A stretch of 64,000 nt of DNA from the NCBI GenBank assembly GCA_905331475.1, contig CAJNYU010000012.1, forward strand, positions 1-64,000, written 5' to 3'. The position numbers and the translations under genes are program-made. The notes beneath the pieces are model-generated. The model was not told where the DNA came from. It worked only from the letters and a program-made list of their open reading frames with translations, and did no database searches. Origin of the DNA: Rotaria socialis. Lineage: Eukaryota > Rotifera > Eurotatoria > Philodinida > Philodinidae. This document shows positions 49,019-64,000 of the stretch, in pieces. Positions within the stretch are counted from its first letter, which is position 1. Every line of letters begins with the position of its first letter.

Positions 49019-49252
49019 CGTCCTCAATTAGAACGTTCACTAAAATCTGGTCCCTTATTAGAACGGATCCATACAAAATGCATATAGATCACTAGATTTT
49101 ATGTATTTTCGTTTTCATCTGCTGCACAACTTGAAAATTCATCATCAATTCCGGAACAAAAGTTATTCAGTTTTATTTTCTCTACAACATATAAGTGGTC
49201 CAGTCATTTTCGACTATGTATTTACTTTTATTTCTATTTTGTTTGAATACAC
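49019..49252. repeat. Left terminal inverted repeat, inner part
   Basis: Inverted partner of about 52720-52952. The shared sequence includes GTTCACTAAAATCTGG, TCCCTTATTAGAACGG and TTTGAATAC at the inner boundary. Confidence 0.85.
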
Positions 49253-49578
49253 AGTAGAACATCATTGATTTCAGCTGATTAAGAAAATTTCAGACGTCAG
49301 ATTCGGCGAGAAAGTATTCACATATATCATTTAGTATCTGTGAAAGGAAAAATACATTGTTTCAGTGCATACGAAACGGTCGGACATAATTTTGTTTTTC
49401 TATCTCGTCCACAAAAATTCAACATCAACGATTTTCTTGACTATTCATGTGTGCATGGATGAACTACGAATTCGAATTCTTTTAGATTTTATTTTTATTT
49501 TTATTTTCAGTCGTTATGCTTGTATGATAAATAATATAACGGTTTTATTTGAATTTAACCTTGTTTTTCAATTTCGAG

Positions 49579-52422
49579 ATGACTAAAAAACGTCGAGTCA
49601 CATATAGCCTAGAGGATTTTCGTAATGCAATTTCAGCTTATCGTAGTAAAAGTATGACGTCTGTTGATGCTTCGAAAAAATTTGATGTCCCAGAAAGTAC
49701 GATTCGGAAACACAAAAATAATGCAAAGAATTATGTTGGGTCAGGTCATCCAAGTCTCTTATCTATTAACCAAGAACAGTACTTAGTGATTTTATTAAAA
49801 GAACTGGAGTCAATTGGTATTCGACTTACAAAGACAACTCTATCGAAAATTGCTGGGGATTTTATTAGAGCGGTCAATAAACAAAATAGTGACAATATTA
49901 GTAAGTGAATTTTATTTGTTTAGAGAAATAATTCTTTTGCATTTCGTATTTAGGTGATCCAAGTCGACATTGGTTCTTCAATTTTTTCAAACGGAATGCT
50001 GATAAAATAAAAATGAAGAAAGAAATAAAATTAGAAAAAGTTCGTCTTAACGGATTCACTGAAGAAGTACGAGTCGGTTGGTTTAATAAATTGAAAAATA
50101 TTTTTGATATCAACAATCTACATGTTCGACCAGCTCAAATATGGAACTGTGACGAATCCGGCTTTTCTGACGAAACTCAATGTAAGTTTTAATTTTTTTT
50201 CAATGTAACTTTCTAAATTTTTTAATAGGTGAATATGTTTGCGTACCAGCTGAAACAAAATTTGCTTTTGAACAAAGTGGTGGCTCAGGAAAAGCATTCA
50301 CGACGATACTTTTATGTACTAGTGCAAGTGGTGATGTTATTCCACCTTTTTTTATCTACGCTGCGAAGGCGGTCAATTCACTTTGGTGTTCTGGTGGTGC
50401 TCCTGGTACAACATATAAGTGCTCTGAATCTGGTTGGATATCAGAAGGTTTATTTACAGAATGGTTTAAGAGTTGCTTTCTTGAACGAACAAAGCATATA
50501 GATCGACCATTGATGTTAGTTATGGATAGCCATCCCACTCATATTAATATTGATGTTATCGAATTGGCTATAAAGAACAAAGTAATCCTCCTATGTTTAC
50601 CACCACATAGCACTCACGCGCTTCAACCTCTCGATGTTGTAACATTAAGGTATGAATTTAGTATAAGTGACAAATAATCTTTTATATAACTTTCGTTTCC
50701 ATAGCTCGGCAAAAAAATTTTGGAAGAAAATCGTGTCGAAGTATTTCTCCCGAAGTAATCGAAAAACAATAAGAAAAATCGATTTTCCATCTCTTTTGAA
50801 AAATTTAATGGAAGAAGCATTTACCAAGAGACAATGTGTATCTGGTTTTGCCAGATGTGGTTTATGGCCTTTCGACGGTGATGTAATGAAAGAGAAGGTG
50901 GCAAAGAAAGATCATCCGTCGAAATTTTCATCGTCTACATCAATAAAGTATAGTGTTTAACGTAATCAGTGTCATATATAACATTCAGATAATTTTAGTG
51001 CACTTGAAAATGTTTCAAACAATGTTGTGTCAGAAACAAGCGTCCAAACATCAATTGATCCACCACGTAATATTAATGCATTACAAACATCAAAGTCTAT
51101 CGAGTAAATTTAACGATCTCTACCTATTTATGAATTTTTCTTTTCTATTTTTAGTGCAACCCTACATATGGACAATGGAAATAATTTATCTGTATCGAAC
51201 ATTGAATTTTCACAAGAATCAGAAAAAGTTACACATCAAGCAGTAACAAATACAGGCCCTCGGTAAATTTAATTCCGTTGTAATTATTTTCACGGGGTGC
51301 TCTACATTGAGTTCATGTTATTTAATAGTTGAGTGGATCTTTTATTGCTATTAACTAAATTTAAGAATAATTTCAAATGTTCTATCTCAAATCACTTTTT
51401 CAAGGACGCACAAAATTTTAAAAAAAAGTCATCTCACAGTTTGAAATCTTTTTTGATATGAATAGATTGATTTCTGAAATTTTTTCAAACGACTATGTAC
51501 TAATAAAGTATTTTTAGATCGATGCCTGCTTCAGCAAAAACTATGGCACTTTATTCTTTAGGTAACACAGATGCATCAAGATTTATCGTTCTCTATATCA
51601 ATATGTTTAGATGATCCTGTTTCTATTTTTAACTATCCATTAACAACTGCTTCTTCTACCAAATGGGACGAGAATACGTAAGTAATGATGATTGTGCAAG
51701 ATAATTTGTGATTAATTTTAAGCTGTAGTGTTTGGACAGACACTGATGGTGTATGGTCTAGTCGTATAACTGCTCGAATCATTATGCCAGTGGAAGATAA
51801 CGAAGGGTAAGCAAAAAACTGTGACATTTTCAAAATGTTTTTTTTCTTCAGATATGGTCTCAATTCACCTGACAACAAGCGAACGCTTACGAATCCAGAT
51901 TATCCAACAAATAAATTTCTGAAATATAACAATGGTTTCAAGTCGCTAAGTACCGCTTTGTTCATTTTTAATATTGATATAAGATAATTGGGATAGTTTT
52001 AACTTAGATTCATCTGATGAAATATATCAATTACATGGTGAACCAAAAAAGACTTTTCATGAGCTGACATCTGTTCCAATTGAAATACCACCATTTAGTC
52101 CAACATCTGCTGTCCGTTCAATTGTCACTAGTTGCTTACAAGAAATACAACCACCTCCACCAACACCCGTTGTTAACAAACGAGTACGAGCAGAGCGTCG
52201 TTATGGTGAAGAGATAACAAGTGGTAGTCTTCTTCAAGAATTGAAAGATAAAAAAGCAGTTAAAGTAGCTAAAGCCGCTAAGGTGAAGCGACCAAGAGGA
52301 GCACCGAAAAAGACCAAAGTAACATTATAACTACTTACTATGTGTATATATTGTCTCATTCTGATATCTTTTAGACTTCTACTGATGCAACTGATTCTGA
52401 TTCTTTACCGCAACTTTTATGA
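49579..52422 (+). CDS. pogo-like transposase, 12 exons
   Basis: Exons 49579-49900, 49954-50181, 50229-50649, 50705-50947, 50999-51103, 51155-51262, 51518-51561, 51611-51677, 51723-51806, 51852-51949, 51984-52318 and 52375-52422 all join in phase, giving 2,103 nt and 700 residues. Residues about 8-50 form a psq-type helix-turn-helix (YSLEDFRNAISAY...VPESTIRKHK), followed by a second DNA-binding region. The DDE catalytic core has Asp174 (NCDESGF), Asp283 (VMDSHPTH) and Asp319 (HALQPLDV). The stretch between, with GKAFTTILLCTSASGDVIPPFFIY, matches DDE_1 proteins. The C-terminal 290 residues are a polar, Pro-containing, Lys-rich tail spread over small exons. If the last intron is retained, translation stops at 52330 (688 aa). 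No frameshift or stop is seen, so the protein may still be functional. A domesticated role is possible, but the flanking inverted repeats argue for a transposon. Confidence 0.85.
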
Positions 52423-52719
52423 AATCATGAATCACAACTTGGTTATTAATTATTCTATGCCAATCTTTATACAAAGCTTAAAATTGATTGACAACAAATA
52501 GTACTTTATCTTTCTACATAATGTATTATGTATTATAGTTTACACATATTTCTAGTTTTCGAATTGTTTTTAATATAATATTTCGCTTTTTTCTGTAATA
52601 CTTTTTTTCTCAACGATCGAAATTATCTATTTTTGTATAATTACACTTAGATATGTTTTATAATCATAGTTATTAAGTTATCAATGATTATTTGTTGAAC
52701 TATATTAATTTTATTTTTT

Positions 52720-53434
52720 GTATTCAAACAGAATAGAAATAAAAGTAAATACATATTCGAAAATGACTAGACCACTTATATGTTGTAGAGAAAATAAAAC
52801 TGAATAACTTTTGTTCCGGAATTGATGATGAATTTTCAAGTTGTGCAGCAGATGAAAACGAAAATACATAAAATCTAGTGATCTACATGCATTTTGTATG
52901 GATCCGTTCTAATAAGGGACCAGATTTTAGTGAACGTTCTAATTGAAGACATGTACTTATTTAGAACGTTTTTTGATGAAATTTATGGGACTTCATAAGG
53001 GTATATCTAATCAACGGAACAACATATTCAGTTGAACCTTTGTAGAATTATAGAAAAATACATAATGAACAAGTTGTCTAGCAAAAATTTTGGTTGATTT
53101 AGAATTTTTGAAGTAGATATGATACAATTTTTGAATTATAACGATTTTCCTATGTATTTTGCTGGTGCGTTCTAATTGAGGTCAACTTTTACATTAGCGT
53201 TCTTATTGAGGAAAGTGCATTTATTTAGAACGGCGCCAGTCGACTTCAAACTACCGGTCATAACTCGATCATTTCTCAACTTTTTTAAAATTTTTTTTCA
53301 CCAATAGATAGAAAAGAATTTTTTCTACTTTGCTGCAAAATTTCAGCTCACTCACTCATTTCATCACAGAGATATGACAGTCACAACGTGAACATAAAAA
53401 ATCCCCGTTCTTATTAGGGACATGCACTCTACAG
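52720..53434. repeat. Right terminal inverted repeat with GTTCTWATTRRGG motifs
   Basis: The inner 230 bp match 49019-49252 inverted. The outer part carries repeated motifs: GTTCTAATAAGGGACC (about 52907), GTTCTAATTGAAGAC (about 52936), GTTCTAATTGAGGTC (about 53169), GTTCTTATTGAGGA (about 53200) and GTTCTTATTAGGGAC (about 53407). It ends in CTCTACAG before TA. Confidence 0.7.
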
Positions 53435-53751
53435 TAAATGATATTCTTTTTCTTCGTTCTATAGAAAATAAACTTATTTAATTAGTCTACTTAGATGTGT
53501 TCATTAATTTATATTTTATGTATTCCTTCTTGAAAAAATGAATAATTCTTATGTACATCTTCATAAATTATATTTATTCAACATATTTCTATAGAAAATC
53601 GACAGACTATTCTCATTCTAAGACGATGACATTCTGAAAACAACAACACTATGTAATAGTGAATACCATATTTTGTAAATCCAATATGAGTCGAATCGAA
53701 TCGAATGGCACTTTTGTCATCGGTTTCGGTTTCTGATATGTACAGACAAAC

Positions 53752-55938
53752 ATGCAACATTCATTCATTCAGTTGGATGATTTATGTGATGAAATTCTTA
53801 TCCATATATTTAAAAAATTGTACAATGTTGAAGTACTTTATTCTTTAATGGGTGTTAACCAACGACTCAATAGAATTGTACATGATACAATTTTTACTCG
53901 TGATCTATGTTTACTAGAATGTTTACCAGACAGCAAGACTAGCTCTCCATTATCAGATCCGATACTTGATCGATTTTGTTCAGAAATTTTACCTGAAATT
54001 GGGCATCGAATTAAAACTCTGCATCTTGAACGAACATCAATGGAACGTATTCTTCATGCTACAAATTATCCTAATTTAAATAACCTTAGTTTATGTCATA
54101 TCGACTCCGAAGTAGCTATGTCTCTATTTGATGGTAAGAGATTTTCTTTGATAAATTTTATTCTAGAATTAATTTGTTATTAGCAAACAAAATGATTTAT
54201 TTTGAACGTATAATCAATAGGATTGGATATTCATAATTAAAGATCATCTGACAATAGAAAATCATCTTTTTAATTTCACTTTTATTTACTACATAAAACA
54301 TACTCTTTATAGGAATGTCGTTACGAGAAAAAGAATTCAACTTTTTAATTTGTATAAGAAAAAAATACATTGATAATATATTCGATTGAAATTTTTCAAG
54401 ATTAATAGAGTTAATATAGAGAGTCTAGAATAAAATGAATAATATAAACAAGTCAATAAGTGAGATAGAACACAACATTGATCATATAGAATCTAATCTA
54501 TGAAAGAATTTAAAAGAAAAGAAAACATCATATATATAGATGATAATGTTGCTAAATAGAAAATCTTAGATATTTACTCGAATGAACAGAAACAGATTTG
54601 AAAAATATTTTTACTATTAACTTTATTTAGGTAAAAATTCTTTAACTCATATATTCAACAATCAATTTTCATCACTGTTTATCAATTTTAATAATGTAAA
54701 GGATTCGCTTCCAATGAGAACTGTCTATTCAATTATATTTGCAAAAATTTTGACCATATTTACTAGTTTACGATGCTTAAGATTCAATCCATCTTCATCT
54801 TATCGTGACGCTGTATTGTTTTATTTGACACGTGATACTGCTATCTCTTCAACTTTATTAGAGTTACATGTCGGTGTGGTAGAGATGCGGGATTGTCTTG
54901 ATATACTTGATGGACGTTTTGATCAACTTCGTATACTTTATGTTACTGTTTATGGGACTTTACCTTGGTTATCCGGAATTGAACATGATGTAGGTTATTT
55001 TTTATTAATATTTTGTTTGTTTAAATGAACCCATTTGTTTTCATTTTCAGCAAAACCTATTACCAAACTTGCGAATTTTTTCTTTGTGCTGCAAGAGGAT
55101 AATTGATTTTGATAAATCAATTGTGTCAGTTGTACGTCGAATGTTAAATTTAGAAGAACTTCATTTAAATATTATAGTCGAATGTAATGGGAGATTTATT
55201 GATGGCGATACACTGATGAAAGATATTATTCTTTATATGCCACGATTATATAAATTCACATTTAATATTTGCTCAACTATTAAGCATTGTGATCAAACAA
55301 ATTTCGTATTAAATCAACACATTGAGAAAACATTTGAATATTTTCATAATAGTGAAATAATTACTTGTATTGATCATTTCCAAGAAAAAGGATATAGTCA
55401 ATATCATATTTATTCGTATCCATATAAATGGAAAGTTTACAATAACATAACAAATGATTTTCGGGGTGGATTATTTACTAGTGTTACTGAAGTATCGTTA
55501 TATGATGAACGCCCATTTGAAGATGAATTTCTTCTTCGAATTGCTCAGTCATTTCCCTTGATGAAAGAATTAACAATAAGGAATCTAAAAGCACAAAATA
55601 ATAAACAAATTGCAAAATCAAATAATGATAATCAAATGTTATCAATTATTGAATATCCTAATCTTACTCGGCTTGATCTTACTAACACTCATCATGATTA
55701 TGTCGAATTATTTTTATTTGATAGGAAAATGGCTTTGCCAAATCATCTTCATCTTCGTGTCGATTATCAATCACTAGAAAAAGTGACATACAATTTTACA
55801 AAATATACAAGACCGAATAATTGTGCAAAACTTGCTGCTCTATATTTTTATCCGGTGGATCAAATCGATGAACATACCAAAAAGTATTTTCCTCATACAT
55901 GTATACGTTGTACTGCTGATTTTGTATTACGTAAATAA
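53752..55938 (+). CDS. F-box protein with leucine-rich-like repeats
   Basis: Three exons, 53752-54133, 54631-54989 and 55051-55938, join in phase to 542 residues. Residues about 6-50 form an F-box (LDDLCDEILIHIFKKLYNVEVLYSLMGVNQRLNRIV). The rest has irregular leucine-rich repeats such as LRCLRFNPSSS, LNLEELHLNI and YPNLTRLDLTNTHHDY. F-box proteins usually bind SKP1 and bring substrates to SCF ubiquitin ligases; here this is inferred from the domain only. The first intron is 497 bp, long for this window, and contains no recognisable element. The gene sits just right of the pogo-like element. Confidence 0.8.
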
Positions 55939-56963
55939 AATAGATCAAAAATAAATCCATTCACGGAATGAAATGATTGAAATAGACAAAAGAAAAAGAA
56001 TAAAGACAAGAATTTCAATGAGAAATCAAATAATATATAGTTTCATTGAAAATCGATTGTACAGCTGAGAAATGAGCTTGTATACAATAGATCTTCATAA
56101 ACATGCGAAGAGACAAATATCGAACAACGAAAAAAAAGACAGTAGATAGTGGTTTCATTTAATGTAAAATCGTGTGAGACTGATTTGAGTATAGTTGATT
56201 AAGAAATATTGTTTTTTTCCTTTTTGTTCTGTCATCTTCTTCATCGTGATTCATAAAAATCTTTCAGATAAACTCGTTCGAATATCATGTGCTCAAGTAA
56301 GAAAAAAAAATTAAACCTTGTTAAAGCGATGAAGAAAATGTTTTTATAGTCTTTTTTTACAAAAAGATGCAGCAATATTTATGTATGAGAAATACATGTA
56401 TGAAAGTGAAGATATTCTAAACTTGAATTAAAGCCAAAAAATGATTTTGATTTCTTGTTGATGCATTTTTGGTTAATGAGAAACTATCTGTCTTAATTTC
56501 TATCAATTCGCTTACAAATTGAATTCTCTATTTGAAATAAATTTCTCAATTACTTTTATTTATTTTATTCATCGCATGCGTCGTTTTCAATATTTGACAA
56601 GAAACTGGATAGAGAAAAAAAACAAGAGCACATGCATCATTGAATATACACAGACACACAAATCTAGAGAATGGTTGTCCTGATCAAAGATCGCTTTCAC
56701 CTGGTTCACAGTGATGCTTTTATTGTAAACTATTGATTCAATTTAAGAATTCATTCAGTTATTTTCTTAAACGCTTTACGCCGTTGCCGAATTGATCAGA
56801 ACAAAGATATTGCGTTGTCAAGATTTCTTTTGAATCAACCAGGTAGCATATATTTTCTCTACAAGACTAGTCCGCTTATACGCGAAATAAATCAAGAAAA
56901 TTATTGAAATATTTTTGTCTTTAATCAAGAACTTCTTTTTCAAAAAGAAAAACAGTTGCTTTC
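55939..56963. other. Intergenic, nothing supported
   Basis: About 1 kb of AT-rich sequence without a supported gene. Confidence 0.4.
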
Positions 56964-57117
56964 GAGGGTGTGGGTCTGGATGTGGGTATGTCTTAATGAG
57001 ATAGTGTGACAGCATGAGTGTTACTATCGGTGCATATCCATGCGACAAACGTTTCTTAGGATCGATGCACCGACATCTATACCGATAATTACACCAACAC
57101 ACCCACGCTCACACCCC
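56964..57117. repeat. Telomere-like tracts in inverted arrangement (pair 1)
   Basis: A G-rich tract (GAGGGTGTGGGTCTGG, 56964-56990) is mirrored by a C-rich tract (CACACCCACGCTCACACCCC, about 57098-57114). Between them TCGGTGCAT (57028) and ATGCACCGA (57064) are also inverted, so the whole segment can fold back. The unit resembles TGTGGG, reported for bdelloid telomeres. Confidence 0.6.
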
Positions 57118-57305
57118 AAATTCAACAACATTACTTAAAAATCTCATGATAAGGAAAGATAACTTTTTTCTGTTGATTAAATATTGCTAACTTCAAATTC
57201 TATTAAAGTATATTGGTATTCAATATGTTCTGATTGAAGTCACTTAATTACTGTTATATAAATCATAGAACTATCTCCACTAGTTATGCTATTTTGATAG
57301 AACTT

Positions 57306-57373
57306 GAGGGTGTGGGTGTGGGTATACATCATTAGTAATTACCAACACTCACACACCCCACACCCACTCCACA
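57306..57373. repeat. Telomere-like tracts in inverted arrangement (pair 2)
   Basis: GAGGGTGTGGGTGTGGG at 57306-57322 faces a C-rich tract (ACACACCCCACACCCACTCC) at about 57351-57370. The C-rich side continues after the inserted hAT-like element. Confidence 0.65.
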
Positions 57374-57783
57374 TAGTGGCGTAACCAGCAAAGTTTCGTA
57401 GAGGAGGCTCAGCCCCCTTGCCCTTCGAAAGTAGAAGAAGGCAATTTGAATTCAACTGTAACAATGCACGAAGCCAATATCTGAAAACGTTTACTTTTTA
57501 TTAGCAATAATTCAATTAAACACGTATGTTATGAAAAATATCGCCTTTTCTGTGTTACACTAATTATTGCATTATATGTCTATTTATTACAATTTTGAAT
57601 TTGAACATGTTTAGATTTAAACAGCAAACGCTAATGCTCTCTCTTCCTTTATTCTTTTATAGAGAAGCAAAATAAACAACACTTCATCTTTTAGATGGCA
57701 ACAATCTAGGTTATTGAAATTTCAGATAGAAAATTTCGTAGAGGGGCTCAGCCCTCTCTGACCACTCCCTGGTTACGCTACTA
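57374..57783. mobile_element. Non-autonomous hAT-like element, 410 bp
   Basis: The ends TAGTGGCGTAACC and, inverted, TAGTAGCGTAACC are terminal inverted repeats. The element is flanked by an exact 8-bp duplication ACTCCACA (57366-57373 and 57784-57791), the size typical of hAT transposons. Inside the ends, GTAGAGG-GGCTCAGCCC is also present in inverted form. No transposase is encoded. Confidence 0.8.
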
Positions 57784-57851
57784 ACTCCACATCCACCCAC
57801 ACCCAGACCCCACACCCACTCCACATCCACCCACACCCACACCCACATCCT
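57784..57851. repeat. Telomere-like CCCACA tract
   Basis: A nearly uninterrupted run of CCACCCACACCCA-type units, continuing the tract left of the hAT-like insertion. It reads as the C-rich strand of a TGTGGG-type repeat. Confidence 0.7.
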
Positions 57852-59879
57852 GAACTCCTAGAACAGTGGTCTCGATGGTGTATTGAGAGAGAACAATAAA
57901 TCTCATTCGTCTCACCTGAAAAATACACAAAATATATTTTTTTCTGAAAGATTAAATAAACATTGGTTTTGATCCATTTTAGATTTTTTGATTAAAGGGA
58001 ATATTTTCATGTCACGAACACGGTGGTTTGAATTTTTAATCTAAAACATTCGTGTGTAATTTGATGAAAGTGTTCTTTCTTTCTATCTATGAAATCGAAA
58101 TCGAAATAAAATTGCTACTTATTTCAAATATTCGAATGCGATTTCTTTTATATTCATAGGCTCTTGAACTGAACGCAAGATAGAATAATTTTGATGTAAA
58201 AATTTGCACCTTATAGACACATCGAATGTAGGTTAGAATATCCTAATAGTTACAATCACTCGGGATAATCTTGTACTAAGTAACTTAATCTTCGGGAAAT
58301 ATTACCAATGACTTCGATGACCCGAGAAAAACCCAGTTTATGCGCAACCTACTACTTTGATAAAAAATATATTGCGTATTGTTAGCGTCAGTGAATACAC
58401 ACTAACCCTAAGCTAGTATATAATTATGACATGACGTCATTTGTTGAGTGACCACTTGTGTGTTCAGCGTGTGATCAATGTTTGTATCTTGTACACTATA
58501 TATACATGTTGTTTCACTTACACATATCTCTTTTCTTCATTCTATTCTCGTCATCCTGGCCATCCTTTGTTTTCATTATTCGTTCTGGGCGTACTTCTTG
58601 TTACATGTAGTTGTACTGTTGCTGTTTGCATTACAGTACAGGTGTTTATTATATACCTATATATATTCATCCATTCGACTGCATATTCATTCATGTATGT
58701 ATGCTAATATATATATATACATAGTATAGCATAGCTCTATAGTGTCATCCCCAAACATAGAGCTAACATATGCCTCCTGTTTTGAATATTGAAAGAGCAT
58801 GTCAAGATGAAGTTTCCAATTATAAGTTTGAATAAGAAAAAAAGTGAAAAGATGACTTACAGTTTGGATGCAATTGAATAAAGGTCAAATTTACTCTTCA
58901 TAAGAAAAGAACAAATAATTGAAATCAGCAATCTTATTTATTTTTTATTACGGAATAATAGGTACTCACAGCTTTTCAACCGCGAGTGGTCGTCTCTTCT
59001 ACTGATTTGAATCAAATAAATCATTCCGCGATTCCTGCTCGTCGGTAGATGTTCTGGTGGAACATTCAGTGGTAATTACGGTAAAATATGATAGTTTTAA
59101 TCAATCAGAATATACAGTAACTGGTATGACTATCTAAACACATTTTAAAAATCTTCTATTGCTTCCGTTTCTTAACAATTGAAGAACAAGATGTCTATAG
59201 ATGCCTTGCGAGTGTTTGTGCATCTTCGCATCGAAATTCCATGCGGATGCAAAGATAACACACCCACAGAAATCCGCTCTATTGAGTTTCATAGAAGTTT
59301 TCTACTGAAATCATTCTTTCACATATGATTCCTGGTTGTGAACTCGCATTTTACGAGAAATTCGCGTTATTTTTGAAGAATGGCGTGAGTGTAAGTTCAA
59401 ACACGAAATCTTTGCTGCATCACATTACGGATATTGATGAACATTTAACGTTTTTTTTACGTCTACCCATCTCAAACAATATAGAATAATACATCATTAC
59501 TCATTTCAGAGAATAGCAACCAATACATGGCAAAATTACACATATTAGCTAATGAAAACACTAAACATCAGAGTTTCTTGAGTGTTTTCCAATACTGTTC
59601 AATTTATCAGTTCGAAAAAAAGTATGTTAATCCTTTTGAGTTGATCGAAAATTATAATAGTTCTTCTGTAATTACTTACTCTACATATGGCATACATTTA
59701 CAAATCTTCTTTGTCAGTTTATTTAATGATGAAAAAAAGGTAATTACAAAATTTAAAGAAAACAGTACCGAAAAGTAAAAATAATGAAAGAATAGCAACA
59801 ATTCAAAATAAATAGAGCGCCGTCAAAAAAAAGAAACAGTGGCGTTCAAGATATGAAAAAATAAAAAAATGATTTTTCC
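57852..59879. other. Intergenic, nothing firmly supported
   Basis: About 2 kb. Frames at 58441-58729 are hydrophobic and TA-rich in composition. A frame at 59527-59778 follows a TTTCAG acceptor-like site but has no partner exon or known domain. Confidence 0.35.
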
Positions 59880-60233
59880 CCAGGACAATGATTCCTGAAG
59901 CAGTATTCCGTGAATTTCCGGCGAAAACCTGCAAGAAACTCGCTGTTTTCGACCGGGACCCACCGGGAATTGTCCGGAATTCGATGCAGGAATCCGGAAA
60001 CCGTATCCGACTACCAGTTTTGACAGGTTCCTGTCGATTCCGGCCGGAACCGGATAAATCCGATCACCGGATCCTTTCACCGGAATACTGCTTCCATGAA
60101 ATCTCCGGAATACCACAGAAGCGGCCGTTTCCGGGACCGGAATGTTCGACCTGGGTCCTCCTGTGATCAATTATCTTGGAAAATTTCATATTTTAGTCCT
60201 GAAAAGACTGCGCTAACAAGCTTTCGTGTTTAA
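59880..60233. repeat. GC-rich CCGGAA-rich repeat island
   Basis: About 290 bp (59880-60170) is much richer in GC than its surroundings and carries more than ten CCGG sites, mostly within TCCGGAA or ACCGGAA. It ends in a segment (60188-60233) that recurs inverted at about 39980-40020. Both strands have open frames only because of the composition; I do not call a gene. It is probably a dispersed repeat. Confidence 0.55.
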
Positions 60234-60301
60234 TCCGCAAAGCATAAGAATTCGTTTAATTTTAGAATTTATAATATTGAACTTGATTGTTATTCGACGT
60301 C

Positions 60302-63974
<3,673 letters not shown>

Positions 63975-64000
63975 GTGAGTAGATTTCATCAGCAATTCAA

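Larger units (their letters stand above)
48908..53434 (+). mobile_element. pogo/Tigger-like DNA transposon, apparently intact, long TIRs
   Basis: A transposase gene (49579-52422) is flanked by long inverted repeats. Sequence 49019-49252 is repeated inverted at about 52720-52952 with few mismatches. The right repeat seems to run on to 53434, where CTCTACAG is followed by TA. On the left, TA then CTGTGATAGAG (48906-48918) mirrors this end just before the assembly gap. TA duplications fit the Tc1/mariner-pogo superfamily. The outer repeat carries several GTTCTAATTGAGG / GTTCTTATTAGGG motifs, likely transposase sites. Confidence 0.8.

Noticed and set aside
58441-58729. Two overlapping hydrophobic frames
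   Set aside because: Composition follows TA-rich DNA, no start context, no splice partners and no family likeness.
59823-60170. Frames on both strands over the CCGGAA-rich island
   Set aside because: Open on both strands because of composition and repetitive motif content; no domain.

Overview
The window is AT-rich animal DNA. Genes carry many short introns (about 39-70 bp, with some of 0.2-2.8 kb) using GT..AG sites. The gene content is metazoan: a Gfi1/senseless-type zinc-finger factor, ribosomal protein P0, a trithorax/KMT2-type histone methyltransferase, an RNF213-like protein, a carbohydrate sulfotransferase and a WAP-domain protein. Very compact genes, many small single-pass membrane proteins, an F-box family gene and interstitial TGTGGG/CCCACA-type telomere-like tracts together suggest a bdelloid rotifer. 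The species assignment is inference.

Layout. 0-5.7 kb: 3' part of a long RNF213-like gene (+). 9.7-11.1 kb: Gfi1-like factor with six C2H2 fingers (+). 13.0-14.7 kb: RPLP0 (-), seven exons, with one convincing box C/D snoRNA in intron 6 and a weaker candidate in intron 1. 15.1-22.0 kb: compact KMT2/trithorax gene (+), head to head with RPLP0 across about 350 bp. 24.8-26.5 kb: secreted acidic protein with furin-like sites (+). 27.0-30.5 kb: four small or medium single-pass membrane proteins.

From about 31.5 kb mobile and repeated DNA dominates: a 361-bp foldback element, a decayed non-LTR retrotransposon (about 33-37.1 kb, -), tRNA-like fragments, a TA-flanked 1.68-kb element with terminal inverted repeats (42.5-44.1 kb) and a 257-bp near-perfect palindrome (45.7 kb). 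Genes inside this zone are a WAP-domain gene with a one-base phase problem (41.1 kb) and a Golgi-type sulfotransferase (47.2-48.6 kb, -).

48.9-53.4 kb holds the most striking object: a pogo/Tigger-like DNA transposon whose transposase can be read through 12 exons with every splice phase consistent (about 700 aa), flanked by inverted repeats of possibly about 700 bp. A 100-N assembly gap lies inside the left repeat. Next is an F-box gene (53.8-55.9 kb, +). The 56-64 kb part contains telomere-like G-rich/C-rich tracts arranged as inverted pairs, a non-autonomous hAT-like element with an 8-bp target duplication inside one such tract, a GC-rich CCGGAA-rich island, and the first four exons of a Thr/Ser-rich membrane protein that runs off the right edge.

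The left third looks like ordinary core-gene territory and the right half like TE-rich accessory or subtelomere-like DNA. All exon structures were derived by hand from splice consensus and phase; no transcript or database evidence was available.
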